DNA of 64,000 bases from Margaritifera margaritifera (GCA_029931535.1 JAQPZY010000516.1:145951-209950); one strand, 5' to 3'. Counted from the first letter of the stretch, positions 33,774 through 48,232 are shown. Made by a program: numbers and translations. The notes: generated by a model from the letters alone, not told the origin.

Positions 33774-34221
33774 ATCAGCACTTATCTAACTTCACTTTGG
33801 TGATATTGGAAAAATCACATCATGTCATATCATGTAATAACCAGGTCAAAGGTCAATGCACTCATTAGTATGTACCTCTCCTACTCCTAAAGGTACATTA
33901 CATAAAAATGAAAGGACTTTATATGTCTTTAATAGACACAGAACTTAACATCAGGGACATGTTGACATGACCCATATTAGTATTTAGTAAATGTTGTCAA
34001 CACCTTTCACTGGCTTAAGATACATGAGGTCACTAACCCCAGTCCTTGCACACAGGGCAGCATCCCCCATCCCTTCTGTAACATAAATTAAAAGCTTTCC
34101 TCCCTTATGTAGTGACTAACATTCAAGTAATGAGCCATTCTGTGATCATACACTGTAGATCACAGCTTGTAAGCACTTATTTTTGAATTTGGGTGACTTT
34201 TTGGTTATAAAAAATAGAAAA

Positions 34222-36738
34222 ATGCCCAGAAAAACTAGTAAGTGGAGCAATTCCAAGGGAGTTAAAAATAGGAGGAAAGTGTGTTTCCAAAACGGAAATG
34301 TACCTTATAATAAAGGAATCATATATGAAAAGAACAAAGAAGAGAAAATTGAGAAGACAAAGTTTGTTCGCCTTACCAAAGACAAATATGTGGAGGCAGT
34401 ACCCCAGCAGTACAAGGACAATCCGAATGCACCTGTGCTATTACGTCCCCTACCAGCACAAAAACTTCAGGTGGAACAGTACGCATATCCATCTGAAATA
34501 AAAGGGTAAATAATTTAAATCATACAAACGCATGTAATTTATATTGGTTCTACACATCAAATTAAAAATAATTGGTTTCAGTTAAATAGGACCAACAAAA
34601 TTTTGAGAAAAAAAAAAATCTTAACCTTTAAGCTTTGCTCTGAGAAATTATTTAAGCAATTTTAATGTAGCTTGCATCATGATTTAGTGATACTATAATA
34701 TTGTATTATCAATCTTCTCAATATTGTCAGAAGCAAGTACTGAAAATGTGGCTTTTTATTTCTTGAAAAAAAATATGTATTATGAAGGGAGATAACTGAG
34801 GACAAAACCTACATGTGTAGTCATTTTCTTTCCATGACTGAATTTTCCATGTAAGACAAATTATTTCACATAAAAGTGAATTAACTTATATGCATTAAAG
34901 TAAAGGCAAATACAATATCAGAAAGTGAGAGCTTACAAATTAGGGATCTACATATATATTTATAAATACATATACATGTAACAGAGAGCCTGAGGGTAGT
35001 TATGATTTAATTTTCTTGTCAGAGATGAGGAGTCTGCCACATATAGAATAATACATGTGCAGCAGAATGCAGTTATGTGGAACACTGTCTTCCGGGAACA
35101 TGCCCAAATATCCCCAAGCTGTTCTGGGTTCTTACAATGGGATCAGAAGTCGGAAGAGCAATGGGGTCTTGCATGGAGGGAATGGGCAAAATGTGACCAG
35201 TGTGGCTACTTATCAGAAATGTTTAACCTCTATGAGGAAATTTCGAAAGAAACCGTTGGACGGAAGACAGCAAAAATCAACAAAGGATTACAAGTAGGGC
35301 TGATGCAAGTGTCCATGGGAAATGCTGGCTTAAGGAAATTGCTCTTGTCTGCCAATATTCCTGCTCCTTCCACAAAGGGGATGCAAAAAATTTCAAACAA
35401 AATTTGTAATGAGATAATACAAGAGAATATTTTGGATATGAGGGCTCAGAGACAAAATTTAAGAGAAATTAATATGGCAAGGGGGAACCCACCTGATATC
35501 ATTGATGTACAAGGAGATGGTTTGTACAATAATCCTTTGTATTCTGGGGTTGGAAAAAACTCCATTTCAGCCAGCAACACAAGTATGCTACTTACAGGCT
35601 GAAAATGAAACATCAAATAATGACATTATTGCCCTAACTGCTAACAATAAATTGTGTTCTCATCGCAAACAACACAAATTAGATGAACTTAATGTAAAAA
35701 ACAAGAATTGTGATTGTACTGCAAATATAACTATGGAAACTAATATTGGCGATGAGGAAACTTGGGCCTTGGAATGTCTTCGTAACCTAAAAGAAGATAA
35801 TTTTGAAGTGCAAAATATAACCACTGATCCAGACACAAGCAGCTACAGGGCTGCAGTGAACCTGTACAATGAGGGGCTCACTCAGACCATCCCTAAAAAC
35901 TTTATTGATACCAGACATTTTTCAGAAAACCATAGGAAATATATAAAAAAAAGTGCCAACATTTGGTTCCTATGATGGCAGGGTGTACCAAAGCTGCTAG
36001 ACAAAAAATGCGTGACAGGTTTGCCATTGACCTGAGTCAACGGTGTCGGGTGGAGTTTGAAAATGCATTTAATAGACTTCACGGGGATACTGACAGAGTC
36101 AAGGGTTGCCTATCATACAGTGTAGATGCTATTGTACAGTGTTACCAGGGAGATCATAGTCTGTGTAGTGATAATTCATATGCATGCAAGGGTAACTGGT
36201 TTGAAAAAAATCCATACTTACCATTCAATTTTAAAATGCATGTAACAAAGCAGTCAGAGGGCACATTGCGGGATTGTATTAATTATCGTTTGGGACCATT
36301 AAATCTGGAGAAAACAAAATTTAACACAAATACTCAAATGGTTGAGGCAGCAAACAGGGTTATAAGGCGATCATTGCCAAGATATGTAACTTGGACAAGA
36401 AATTTTCCTGGTAGAGCACACAGTGCGGTGCACTCTTTAAATAATGGACCTGGGGAATCTATAGTAAAACTATGCGATGCAATTGGATGTCGTGTTGCAT
36501 CTGGGACTAGGGTCGCTCAGACACTAGCTCAGGAACAGAAGATTTTTACACGTTATAAAGGTTATAAAAAGTCACTGGCATATAAAAGAAGAAGACATGA
36601 GAAAAGAATTTATCTGTATAAACTATATGAAGAATTTCAAGAGGAAAAAAAATACAAAAAAGGGCTATTATTGCCAACTGTTAAAAAGAAAGGGGCAAGG
36701 AAGACCATATGTATAATAAATTACCAAAAATTACTTAA
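34222..36738 (+). pseudogene. Mutator-like transposase, unit 7, extra frameshifts
   Basis: Exons begin at 34222 and 35023. Exon 1 has a private EKTKFV for EKKKFV. An extra A at 35554-35559 breaks the first ORF after GVGK, with continuation from 35502 in another frame. A missing A near 36689 alters the C-terminal tail. Confidence 0.7.
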
Positions 36739-36749
36739 TCCAGCATATC

Positions 36750-37139
36750 CTATATGACACAAAGTGGTCTATGACAATCGGAACACCTTCCTTGAGCCCT
36801 ACAGTGTTCTCTGTCCTGGTTTATAGCATGCTGTTCTAGGACTAGATGGTTGCTATTTATACATGATTTATTATGACATATATGTGAAATATCTAATTGG
36901 TGACCAAAATCATCAATACGTGGTATATTGTGTTTAAATAAATTATTTTGTCGCATGTATGACATTCTATGACCTGCCTCCACTGATGCTGAACCATCCG
37001 GCCATACAACTCTCTGTCTGCCATAGCCATCTTTATCAAATGCACCCCTCCAAAGCCAACATGTGTTATTTCCTGAAGATTTTATGCATTTTGTAGCTAA
37101 AAGTCTGTCAATATTGGACCAAAACTTCTCAATATCCAT
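36750..37139 (-). CDS. His-Cys box endonuclease, unit 7
   Basis: Intact, identical in protein to unit 1. Confidence 0.85.
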   Translation of the reverse strand: MDIEKFWSNIDRLLATKCIKSSGNNTCWLWRGAFDKDGYGRQRVVWPDGSASVEAGHRMSYMRQNNLFKHNIPRIDDFGHQLDISHICHNKSCINSNHLVLEQHAINQDREHCRAQGRCSDCHRPLCVI

Positions 37140-37196
37140 TGTTTTTACCAGACGACGCTACTATAGTTTATATATGGCGCCTATGTGTACATGTTA

Positions 37197-37470
37197 CTAT
37201 GGATACAATGCGAGGCTGGTATTCCCTTTAAAGCCAACCTTAATTTTTTCAATAATCTGTGATATTACTCGGGACTGTACAAGTAACAAGTGTACTAAGT
37301 CTCGCTTGTCAAAAACAATTTTATGAAGGTACCAAGCTATGTCTTATATTAAGGTGTTTGAAAATGTCATTGAGCTGTTTCAACTGTTGTTTCCATACTT
37401 GTGCTTTACTAATAAAATCATCTTTTGGAATAAAATGAATTGTTTTAACTATGACTTGTGTCTTATTCAT
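37197..37470 (-). pseudogene. Unknown ORF, unit 7/8 junction, frameshifted
   Basis: An extra A (ttatgaaggtacc for ttatgaggtacc, near 37326) breaks the 90-codon frame in its middle. Confidence 0.6.
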
Positions 37471-37918
37471 ATCAGCACTTATCTAACTTCACTTTGGTGA
37501 TATTGGAAAAATCACATCATGTCATATTATGTAATAACCAGGTCAAAGGTCAATGCACTCATTAGTATGTACCTCTCCTACTCCTAAAGGTACATTACAT
37601 AAAAATGAAAGGACTTTATATGTCTTTAATAGACACAGAACTTAACATCAGGGACATGTTGACATGACCCATATTAGTATTTAGTAAATGTTGTCAACAC
37701 CTTTCACTGGCTTAAGATACATGAGGTCACTAACCCCAGTCCTTGCACACAGGGCAGCATCCCCCATCCCTTCTGTAACATAAATTAAAAGCTTTCCTCC
37801 CTTATGTAGTGACTAACATTCAAGTAATGAGCCATTCTGTGATCATACACTGTAGATCACAGCTTGTAAGCACTTATTTTTGAATTTGGGTGACTTTTTG
37901 GTTATAAAAAATAGAAAA

Positions 37919-40436
37919 ATGCCCAGAAAAACTAGTAAGTGGAGCAATTCCAAGGGAGTTAAAAATAGGAGGAAAGTGTGTTTCCAAAACGGAAATGTAC
38001 CTTATAATAAAGGAATCATATATGAAAAGAACAAAGAAGAGAAAATTGAGAAGAAAAAGTTTGTTCGCCTTACCAAAGACAAATATGTGGAGGCAGTACC
38101 CCAGCAGTACAAGGACAATCCGAATGCACCTGTGCTATTACGTCCCCTACCAGCACAAAAACTTCAGGTGGAACAGTACGCATATCCATCTGAAATAAAA
38201 GGGTAAATAATTTAAATCATACAAACGCATGTAATTTATATTGGTTCTACACATCAAATTAAAAATAATTGGTTTAAGTTAAATAGGACCAACAAAATTT
38301 TGAGAAAAAAAAAAATCTTAACCTTTAAGCTTTGCTCTGAGAAATTATTTAAGCAATTTTAATGTAGCTTGCATCATGATTTAGTGATACTATAATATTG
38401 TATTATCAATCTTCTCAATATTGTCAGAAGCAAGTACTGAAAATGTGGCTTTTTATTTCTTGAAAAAAAATATGTATTATGAAGGGAGATAACTGAGGAC
38501 AAAACCTACATGTGTAGTCATTTTCTTTCCATGACTGAATTTTCCATGTAAGACAAATTATTTCACATAAAAGTGAATTAACTTATATGCATTAAAGTAA
38601 AGGCAAATACAATATCAGAAAGTGAGAGCTTACAAATTAGGGATCTACATATATATTTATAAATACATATACATGTAACAGAGAGCCTGAGGGTAGTTAT
38701 GATTTAATTTTCTTGTCAGAGATGAGGAGTCTGCCACATATAGAATAATACATGTGCAGCAGAATGCAGTTATGTGGAACACTGTCTTCCGGGAACATGC
38801 CCAAATATCCCCAAGCTGTTCTGGGTTCTTACAATGGGATCAGAAGTCGGAAGAGCAATGGGGTCTTGCATGGAGGGAACGGGCAAAATGTGACCAGTGT
38901 GGCTACTTATCAGAAATGTTTAACCTCTATGAGGAAATTTCGAAAGAAACCGTTGGACGGAAGACAGCAAAAATCAACAAAGGATTACAAGTAGGGCTGA
39001 TGCAAGTGTCCATGGGAAATGCTGGCTTAAGGAAATTGCTCTTGTCTGCCAATATTCCTGCTCCTTCCACAAAGGGGATGCAAAAAATTTCAAACAAAAT
39101 TTGTAATGAGATAATACAAGAGAATATTTTGGATATGAGGGCTCAGAGACAAAATTTAAGAGAAATTAATATGGCAAGGGGGAACCCACCTGATATCATT
39201 GATGTACAAGGAGATGGTTTGTACAATAATCCTTTGTATTCTGGGGTTGGAAAAACTCCATTTCAGCCAGCAACACAAGTATGCTACTTACAGGCTGAAA
39301 ATGAAACATCAAATAATGACATTATTGCCCTAACTGCTAACAATAAATTGTGTTCTCATCGCAAACAACACAAATTAGATGAACTTAATGTAAAAAACAA
39401 GAATTGTGATTGTACTGCAAATATAACTATGGAAACTAATATTGGCGATGAGGAAACTTGGGCCTTGGAATGTCTTCGTAACCTAAAAGAAGATAATTTT
39501 GAAGTGCAAAATATAACCACTGATCCAGACACAAGCAGCTACAGGGCTGCAGTGAACCTGTACAATGAGGGGCTCACTCAGACCATCCCTAAAAACTTTA
39601 TTGATACCAGACATTTTTCAGAAAACCATAGGAAATATATAAAAAAAAGTGCCAACATTTGGTTCCTATGATGGCAGGGTGTACCAAAGCTGCTAGACAA
39701 AAAATGCGTGACAGGTTTGCCATTGACCTGAGTCAACGGTGTCGGGTGGAGTTTGAAAATGCATTTAATAGACTTCACGGGGATACTGACAGAGTCAAGG
39801 GTTGCCTATCATACAGTGTAGATGCTATTGTACAGTGTTACCAGGGAGATCATAGTCTGTGTAGTGATAATTCATATGCATGCAAGGGTAACTGGTTTGA
39901 AAAAAATCCATACTTACCATTCAATTTTAAAATGCATGTAACAAAGCAGTCAGAGGGCACATTGCGGGATTGTATTAATTATCGTTTGGGACCATTAAAT
40001 CTGGAGAAAACAAAATTTAACACAAATACTCAAAAGGTTGAGGCAGCAAACAGGGTTATAAGGCGATCATTGCCAAGATATGTAACTTGGACAAGAAATT
40101 TTCCTGGTAGAGCACACAGTGCTGTGCACTCTTTAAATAATGGACCTGGGGAATCCATAGTAAAACTATGCGATGCAATTGGATGTCGTGTTGCATCTGG
40201 GACTAGGGTCGCTCAGACACTAGCTCAGGAACAGAAGATTTTTACACGTTATAAAGGTTATAAAAAGTCACTGGCATATAAAAGAAGAAGACATGAGAAA
40301 AGAATTTATCTGTATAAACTATATGAAGAATTTCAAGAGGAAAAAAAAATACAAAAAAGGGCTATTATTGCCAACTGTTAAAAAGAAAAGGGGCAAGGAA
40401 GACCATATGTATAATAAATTACCAAAAATTACTTAA
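37919..40436 (+). pseudogene. Mutator-like transposase, unit 8, mosaic A/B
   Basis: Exons begin at 37919 and 38720. The 5' part is type A. From about 38880 it carries some type-B states (WRERAKC, NTQKVEAANR, gctgtgcac) but keeps type-A NYRLGP. An extra A at 40341-40349 truncates the lysine-rich tail. Confidence 0.7.
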
Positions 40437-40447
40437 TCCAGCATATC

Positions 40448-40837
40448 CTATATGACACAAAGTGGTCTATGACAATCGGAACACCTTCCTTGAGCCCTAC
40501 AGTGTTCTCTGTCCTGGTTTATAGCATGCTGTTCTAGGACTAGATGGTTGCTATTTATACATGATTTATTATGACATATATGTGAAATATCTAATTGGTG
40601 ACCAAAATCATCAATACGTGGTATATTGTGTTTAAATAAATTATTTTGTCGCATGTATGACATTCTATGACCTGCCTCCACTGATGCTGAACCATCCGGC
40701 CATACAACTCTCTGTCTGCCATAGCCATCTTTATCAAATGCACCCCTCCAAAGCCAACATGTGTTATTTCCTGAAGATTTTATGCATTTTGTAGCTAAAA
40801 GTCTGTCAATATTGGACCAAAACTTCTCAATATCCAT
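40448..40837 (-). CDS. His-Cys box endonuclease, unit 8
   Basis: Intact, identical in protein to unit 1. Confidence 0.85.
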   Translation of the reverse strand: MDIEKFWSNIDRLLATKCIKSSGNNTCWLWRGAFDKDGYGRQRVVWPDGSASVEAGHRMSYMRQNNLFKHNIPRIDDFGHQLDISHICHNKSCINSNHLVLEQHAINQDREHCRAQGRCSDCHRPLCVI

Positions 40838-40878
40838 TGTTTTTACCAGACGACGCTACTATAGTTTATATATGGCGC

Positions 40879-41169
40879 CTACAGTGTACATGTTACTATG
40901 GATACAATGCGAAGGCTGGTATTCCCTTTAAAGCCAACCTTAATTTTTTCAATAATCTGTGATATTACTCGGGACTGTACAAGTAACAAGTGTACTAAGT
41001 CTCGCTTGTCAAAAACAATTTTATGAGGTACCAAGCTATGTCTTATATTAAGGTGTTTGAAAATGTCATTGAGCTGTTTCAACTGTTGTTTCCATACTTG
41101 TGCTTTACTACTAAAATCATCTTTTGGAATAAAATGAATTGTTTTAACTATGACTTGTGTCTTATTCAT
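40879..41169 (-). CDS. Unknown ORF, unit 8/9 junction, altered end
   Basis: 96 codons. An extra A near 40912 changes and extends the last residues. It carries the type-B change DDFSSKAQ for DDFISKAQ. Confidence 0.4.
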   Translation of the reverse strand: MNKTQVIVKTIHFIPKDDFSSKAQVWKQQLKQLNDIFKHLNIRHSLVPHKIVFDKRDLVHLLLVQSRVISQIIEKIKVGFKGNTSLRIVSIVTCTL

Positions 41170-41617
41170 ATCAGCACTTATCTAACTTCACTTTGGTGAT
41201 ATTGGAAAAATCACATTATGTCATATTATGTAATAACCAGGTCAAAGGTCAATGCACTCATTAGTATGTACCTCTCCTACTCCTAAAGGTACATTACATA
41301 AAAATGAAAGGACTTTATATGTCTTTAATAGACACAGAACTTAACATCAGGGACATGTTGACATGACCCATATTAGTATTTAGTAAATGTTGTCAACACC
41401 TTTCACTGGCTTAAGATACATGAGGTCACTAACCCCAGTCCTTGCACACAGGGCAGCATCCCCCATCCCTTCTGTAACATAAATTAAAAGCTTTCCTCCC
41501 TTATGTAGTGACTAACATTCAAGTAATGAGCCATTCTGTGATCATACACTGTAGATCACAGCTTGTAAGCACTTATTTTTGAATTTGGGTGACTTTTTGG
41601 TTATAAAAAATAGAAAA

Positions 41618-44135
41618 ATGCCAAGAAAAACTAGTAAGTGGAGCAATTCCAAGGGAGTTAAAAATAGGAGGAAAGTGTGTTTCCAAAACGGAAATGTACC
41701 TTATAATAAAGGAATCATATATGAAAAGAACAAAGAAGAGAAAATTGAGAAGAAAAAGTTTGTTCGCCTTACCAAAGACAAATATGTGGAGGCAGTACCC
41801 CAGCAGTACAAGGACAATCCGAATGCACCTGTGCTATTACGTCCCCTACCAGCACAAAAACTTCAGGTGGAACAGTACGCATATCCATCTGAAATAAAAG
41901 GGTAAATAATTTAAATCATACAAACGCATGTAATTTATATTGGTTCTACACATCAAATTAAAAATAATTGGTTTCAGTTAAATAGGACCAACAAAATTTT
42001 GAGAAAAAAAAAATCTTAACCTTTAAGCTTTGCTCTGAGAAATTATTTAAGCAATTTTAATGTAATTTGCATCATGATTTAGTGATACTATAATATTGTA
42101 TTATCAATCTTCTCAATATTGTCAGAAGCAAGTACTGAAAATGTGGCTTTTTATTTCTTGAAAAAAAATATGTATTATGAAGGGAGATAACTGAGGACAA
42201 AACCTACATGTGTAGTCATTTTCTTTCCATGACTGAATTTTCCATGTAATACAAATTATTTCACATAAAAGTGAATTAACTTATATGCATTAAAGTAAAG
42301 GCAAATACAATATCAGAAAGTGAGAGCTTACAAATTAGGGATCTACATATATATTTATAAATACATATACATGTAACAGAGAGCCTGAGGGTAGTTATGA
42401 TTTAATTTTCTTGTCAGAGATGAGGAGTCTGCCACATATGGAATAATGCATGTGCAGCAGAATGCAGTTATGTGGAACACTGTCTTCCGGGAACATGCCC
42501 AAATATCCCCAAGCTGTTCTGGGTTCTTACAATGGGATCAGAAGTCAGAAGAGCAATGGGGTCTTGCATGGAGGGAACGGGCAAAATGTGACCAGTGTGG
42601 CTACTTATCAGAAATGTTTAACCTCTATGAGGAAATTTCAAAAGAAACCGTTGGACGGAAGACAGCAAAAATCAACAAAGGATTACAAGTAGGGCTGATA
42701 CAAGTGTCCATGGGAAATGCTGGCTTAAGGAAATTGCTCTTGTCTGCCAATATTCCTGCTCCTTCCACAAAGGGGATGCAAAAAAATTTCAAACAAAATT
42801 TGTAATGAGATAATACAAGAGAATATTTTGGATATGAGGGCTCGGAGACAAAATTTAAGAGAAATTAATATGGCAAGGGGGAACCCACCTGATATCATTG
42901 ATGTACAAGGCGATGGTTTGTACAATAATCCTTTGTATTCTGGGGTTGGAAAAACTCCATTTCAGCCAGCAACACAAGTATGCTACTTACAGGCTGAAAA
43001 TGAAACATCAAATAATGACATTATTGCCCTAACTGCTAAAAATAAATTGTGTTCTCATCACAAACAACACAAATTAGATGAACTTAATGTAAAAAACAAG
43101 AATTGTGATTGTACTGCAAATATAACTATGGAAACTAATATTGGCAATGAGGAAACTTGGGCCTTGGAATGTCTTCGTAACCTAAAAGAAGATAATTTTG
43201 AAGTGCAAAATATAACCACTGATCCAGACACAAGCAGCTACAGGGCTGCAGTGAACCTGTACAATGAGGGGCTCACTCAGACCATCCCTAAAAACTTTAT
43301 TGATACCAGACATTTTTCAGAAAACCATAGGAAATATATAAAAAAAAGTGCCAACATTTGGTTCCTATGATGCCAGGGTGTACCAAAGCTGCTAGACAAA
43401 AAAATGCGTGACAGGTTTGCCATTGACCTGAGTCAACGGTGTCGGGTGGAGTTTGAAAATGCATTTAATAGACTTCACGGGGATACTGACAGAGTCAAGG
43501 GTTGCCTATCATACAGTGTAGATGCTATTGTACAGTGTTACCAGGGAGATCATAGTCTGTGTAGTGATAATTCATATGCATGCAAGGGTAACTGGTTTGA
43601 AAAAAATCCATACTTACCATTCAATTTTAAAATGCATGTAACAAAGCAGTCAGAGGGCACATTGCGGGATTGTATTAATTATCATTTGGGACCATTAAAT
43701 CTGGAGAAAACAAAATTTAACACAAATACTCAAAAGGTTGAGGCAGCAAACAGGGTTATAAGGCGATCATTGCCAAGATATGTAACTTGGACAAGAAATT
43801 TTCCTGGTAGAGCACACAGTGCTGTGCACTCTTTAAATAATGGACCTGGGGAATCCATAGTAAAACTATGCGATGCAATTGGATGTCGTGTTGCATCTGG
43901 GACTAGGGTCGCTCAGACACTAGCTCAGGAACAGAAGATTTTTACACGTTATAAAGGTTATAAAAAGTCACTGGCATATAAAAGAAGAAGACATGAGAAA
44001 AGAATTTATCTGTATAAACTATATGAAGAATTTCAAGAGGAAAAAAAATACAAAAAAGGGCTATTATTGCCAACTGTTAAAAAGAAAAGGGGCAAGGAAG
44101 ACCATATGTATAATAAATTACCAAAAATTACTTAA
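41618..44135 (+). pseudogene. Mutator-like transposase, unit 9 (type B)
   Basis: Exons begin at 41618 and 42418. A 7-A run at 42780-42786 (6 in type A) stops the first ORF after 119 codons; this change is shared by units 9-11, so it is real rather than random error. A second extra A at 43398-43404 is private. Type-B states include MPG for MAG and NYHLGP for NYRLGP. Confidence 0.72.
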
Positions 44136-44146
44136 TCCAGCATATC

Positions 44147-44536
44147 CTATATGACACAAAGTGGTCTATGACAATCGGAACACCTTCCTTGAGCCCTACA
44201 GTGTTCTCTGTCCTGGTTTATAGCATGCTGTTCTAGGACTAGATGGTTGCTATTTATACATGATTTATTATGACATATATGTGAAATATCTAATTGGTGA
44301 CCAAAATCATCAATACGTGGTATATTGTGTTTAAATAAATTATTTTGTCGCATGTATGACATTCTATGACCTGCCTCCACTGATGCTGAACCATCCGGCC
44401 ATACAACTCTCTGTCTGCCATAGCCATCTTTATCAAATGCACCCCTCCAAAGCCAACATGTGTTATTTCCTGAAGATTTTATGCATTTTGTAGCTAAAAG
44501 TCTGTCAATATTGGACCAAAACTTCTCAATATCCAT
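44147..44536 (-). CDS. His-Cys box endonuclease, unit 9
   Basis: Intact, identical in protein to unit 1 even though the rest of the unit is type B. Confidence 0.85.
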   Translation of the reverse strand: MDIEKFWSNIDRLLATKCIKSSGNNTCWLWRGAFDKDGYGRQRVVWPDGSASVEAGHRMSYMRQNNLFKHNIPRIDDFGHQLDISHICHNKSCINSNHLVLEQHAINQDREHCRAQGRCSDCHRPLCVI

Positions 44537-44593
44537 TGTTTTTACCAGACGATGCTACTATAGTTTATATATGGCGCCTACATGTACATGTTA

Positions 44594-44866
44594 CTATGGA
44601 TACAATGCAAGGCTGGTATTCCCTTTAAAGCCAACCTTAATTTTTTCAATAATCTGTGATATTACTCGGGACTGTACAAGTAACAAGTGTACTAAGTCTC
44701 GCTTGTCAAAAACAATTTTATGAGGTACCAAGCTATGTCTTATATTAAGGTGTTTGAAAATGTCATTGACCTGTTTCAACTGTTGTTTCCATACTTGTGC
44801 TTTACTACTAAAATCATCTTTTGGAATAAAATGAATTGTTTTAACTATGACTTGTGTCTTATTCAT
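44594..44866 (-). CDS. Unknown 90-residue protein, unit 9/10 junction
   Basis: Full-length type-B form (DDFSSKAQ, KQVNDIF for KQLNDIF). Confidence 0.5.
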   Translation of the reverse strand: MNKTQVIVKTIHFIPKDDFSSKAQVWKQQLKQVNDIFKHLNIRHSLVPHKIVFDKRDLVHLLLVQSRVISQIIEKIKVGFKGNTSLALYP

Positions 44867-45314
44867 ATCAGCACTTATCTAACTTCACTTTGGTGATATT
44901 GGAAAAATCACATTATGTCATATTATGTAATAACCAGGTCAAAGGTCAATGCACTCATTAGTATGTACCTCTCCTACTCCTAAAGGTACATTACATAAAA
45001 ATTAAAGGACTTTATATGTCTTTAATAGACACAGAACTTAACATCAGGGACATGTTGACATGACCCATATTAGTATTTAGTAAATGTTGTCAACACCTTT
45101 CACTGGCTTAAGATACATGATGTCACTAACCCCAGTCCTTGCACACAGGGCAGCATCCCCCATCCCTTCTGTAACATAAATTAAAAGCTTTCCTCCCTTA
45201 TGTAGTGACTAACATTCAAGTAATGAGCCATTCTGTGATCATACACTGTAGATCACAGCTTGTAAGCACTTATTTTTGAATTTGGGTGACTTTTTGGTTA
45301 TAAAAAATAGAAAA

Positions 45315-47831
45315 ATGCCAAGAAAAACTAGTAAGTGGAGCAATTCCAAGGGAGTTAAAAATAGGAGGAAAGTGTGTTTCCAAAACGGAAATGTACCTTA
45401 TAATAAAGGAATCATATATGAAAAGAACAAAGAAGAGAAAATTGAGAAGAAAAAGTTTGTTCGCCTTACCAAAGACAAATATGTGGAGGCAGTACCCCAG
45501 CAGTACAAGGACAATCCGAATGCACCTGTGCTATTACGTCCCCTACCAGCACAAAAACTTCAGGTGGAACAGTACGCATATCCATCTGAAATAAAAGGGT
45601 AAATAATTTAAATCATACAAACGCATGTAATTTATATTGGTTCTACACATCAAATTAAAAATAATTGGTTTCAGTTAAATAGGACCAACAAAATTTTGAG
45701 AAAAAAAAAATCTTAACCTTTAAGCTTTGCTCTGAGAAATTATTTAAGCAATTTTAATGTAATTTGCATCATGATTTAGTGATACTATAATATTGTATTA
45801 TCAATCTTCTCAATATTGTCAGAAGCAAGTACTGAAAATGTGGCTTTTTATTTCTTGAAAAAAAATATGTATTATGAAGGGAGATAACTGAGGACAAAAC
45901 CTACATGTGTAGTCATTTTCTTTCCATGACTGAATTTTCCATGTAATACAAATTATTTCACATAAAAGTGAATTAACTTATATGCATTAAAGTAAAGGCA
46001 AATACAATATCAGAAAGTGAGAGCTTACAAATTAGGGATCTACATATATATTTATAAATACATATACATGTAACAGAGAGCCTGAGGGTAGTTATGATTT
46101 AATTTTCTTGTCAGAGATGAGGAGTCTGCCACATATGGAATAATGCATGTGCAGCAGAATGCAGTTATGTGGAACACTGTCTTCCGGGAACATGCCCAAA
46201 TATCCCCAAGCTGTTCTGGGTTCTTACAATGGGATCAGAAGTCAGAAGAGCAATGGGGTCTTGCATGGAGGGAACGGGCAAAATGTGACCAGTGTGGCTA
46301 CTTATCAGAAATGTTTAACCTCTATGAGGAAATTTCAAAAGAAACCGTTGGACGGAAGACAGCAAAAATCAACAAAGGATTACAAGTAGGGCTGATACAA
46401 GTGTCCATGGGAAATGCTGGCTTAAGGAAATTGCTCTTGTCTGCCAATATTCCTGCTCCTTCCACAAAGGGGATGCAAAAAAATTTCAAACAAAATTTGT
46501 AATGAGATAATACAAGAGAATATTTTGGATATGAGGGCTCGGAGACAAAATTTAAGAGAAATTAATATGGCAAGGGGGAACCCACCTGATATCATTGATG
46601 TACAAGGCGATGGTTTGTACAATAATCCTTTGTATTCTGGGGTTGGAAAAACTCCATTTCAGCCAGCAACACAAGTATGCTACTTACAGGCTGAAAATGA
46701 AACATCAAATAATGACATTATTGCCCTAACTGTTAAAAATAAATTGTGTTCTCATCACAAACAACACAAATTAGATGAACTTAATGTAAAAAACAAGAAT
46801 TGTGATTGTACTGCAAATATAACTATGGAAACTAATATTGGCAATGAGGAAACTTGGGCCTTGGAATGTCTTCGTAACCTAAAAGAAGATAATTTTGAAG
46901 TGCAAAATATAACCACTGATCCAGACACAAGCAGCTACAGGGCTGCAGTGAACCTGTACAATGAGGGGCTCACTCAGACCATCCCTAAAAACTTTATTGA
47001 TACCAGACATTTTTCAGAAAACCATAGGAAATATATAAAAAAAAGTGCCAACATTTGGTTCCTATGATGCCAGGGTGTACCAAAGCTGCTAGACAAAAAA
47101 TGCGTGACAGGTTTGCCATTGACCTGAGTCAACGGTGTCGGGTGGAGTTTGAAAATGCATTTAATAGACTTCACGGGGATACTGACAGAGTCAAGGGTTG
47201 CCTATCATACAGTGTAGATGCTATTGTACAGTGTTACCAGGGAGATCATAGTCTGTGTAGTGATAATTCATATGCATGCAAGGGTAACTGGTTTGAAAAA
47301 AATCCATACTTACCATTCAATTTTAAAATGCATGTAACAAAGCAGTCAGAGGGCACATTGCGGGATTGTATTAATTATCATTTGGGACCATTAAATCTGG
47401 AGAAAACAAAATTTAACACAAATACTCAAAAGGTTGAGGCAGCAAACAGGGTTATAAGGCGATCATTGCCAAGATATGTAACTTGGACAAGAAATTTTCC
47501 TGGTAGAGCACACAGTGCTGTGCACTCTTTAAATAATGGACCTGGGGAATCCATAGTAAAACTATGCGATGCAATTGGATGTCGTGTTGCATCTGGGACT
47601 AGGGTCGCTCAGACACTAGCTCAGGAACAGAAGATTTTTACACGTTATAAAGGTTATAAAAAGTCACTGGCATATAAAAGAAGAAGACATGAGAAAAGAA
47701 TTTATCTGTATAAACTATATGAAGAATTTCAAGAGGAAAAAAAATACAAAAAAGGGCTATTATTGCCAACTGTTAAAAAGAAAAGGGGCAAGGAAGACCA
47801 TATGTATAATAAATTACCAAAAATTACTTAA
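45315..47831 (+). pseudogene. Mutator-like transposase, unit 10 (type B)
   Basis: Exons begin at 45315 and 46115. It has the shared type-B 7-A break at 46477-46483 and the A8 break. The second ORF is full-length (47055-47831). It shares ALTVKNK with unit 11, against ALTAKNK in unit 9. Confidence 0.72.
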
Positions 47832-47842
47832 TCCAGCATATC

Positions 47843-48232
47843 CTATATGACACAAAGTGGTCTATGACAATCGGAACACCTTCCTTGAGCCCTACAGTGT
47901 TCTCTGTCCTGGTTTATAGCATGCTGTTCTAGGACTAGATGGTTGCTATTTATACATGATTTATTATGACATATATGTGAAATATCTAATTGGTGACCAA
48001 AATCATCAATACGTGGTATATTGTGTTTAAATAAATTATTTTGTCGCATGTATGACATTCTATGACCTGCCTCCACTGATGCTGAACCATCCGGCCATAC
48101 AACTCTCTGTCTGCCATAGCCATCTTTATCAAATGCACCCCTCCAAAGCCAACATGTGTTATTTCCTGAAGATTTTATGCATTTTGTAGCTAAAAGTCTG
48201 TCAATATTGGACCAAAACTTCTCAATATCCAT
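47843..48232 (-). CDS. His-Cys box endonuclease, unit 10
   Basis: Intact, identical in protein to unit 1. Confidence 0.85.
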   Translation of the reverse strand: MDIEKFWSNIDRLLATKCIKSSGNNTCWLWRGAFDKDGYGRQRVVWPDGSASVEAGHRMSYMRQNNLFKHNIPRIDDFGHQLDISHICHNKSCINSNHLVLEQHAINQDREHCRAQGRCSDCHRPLCVI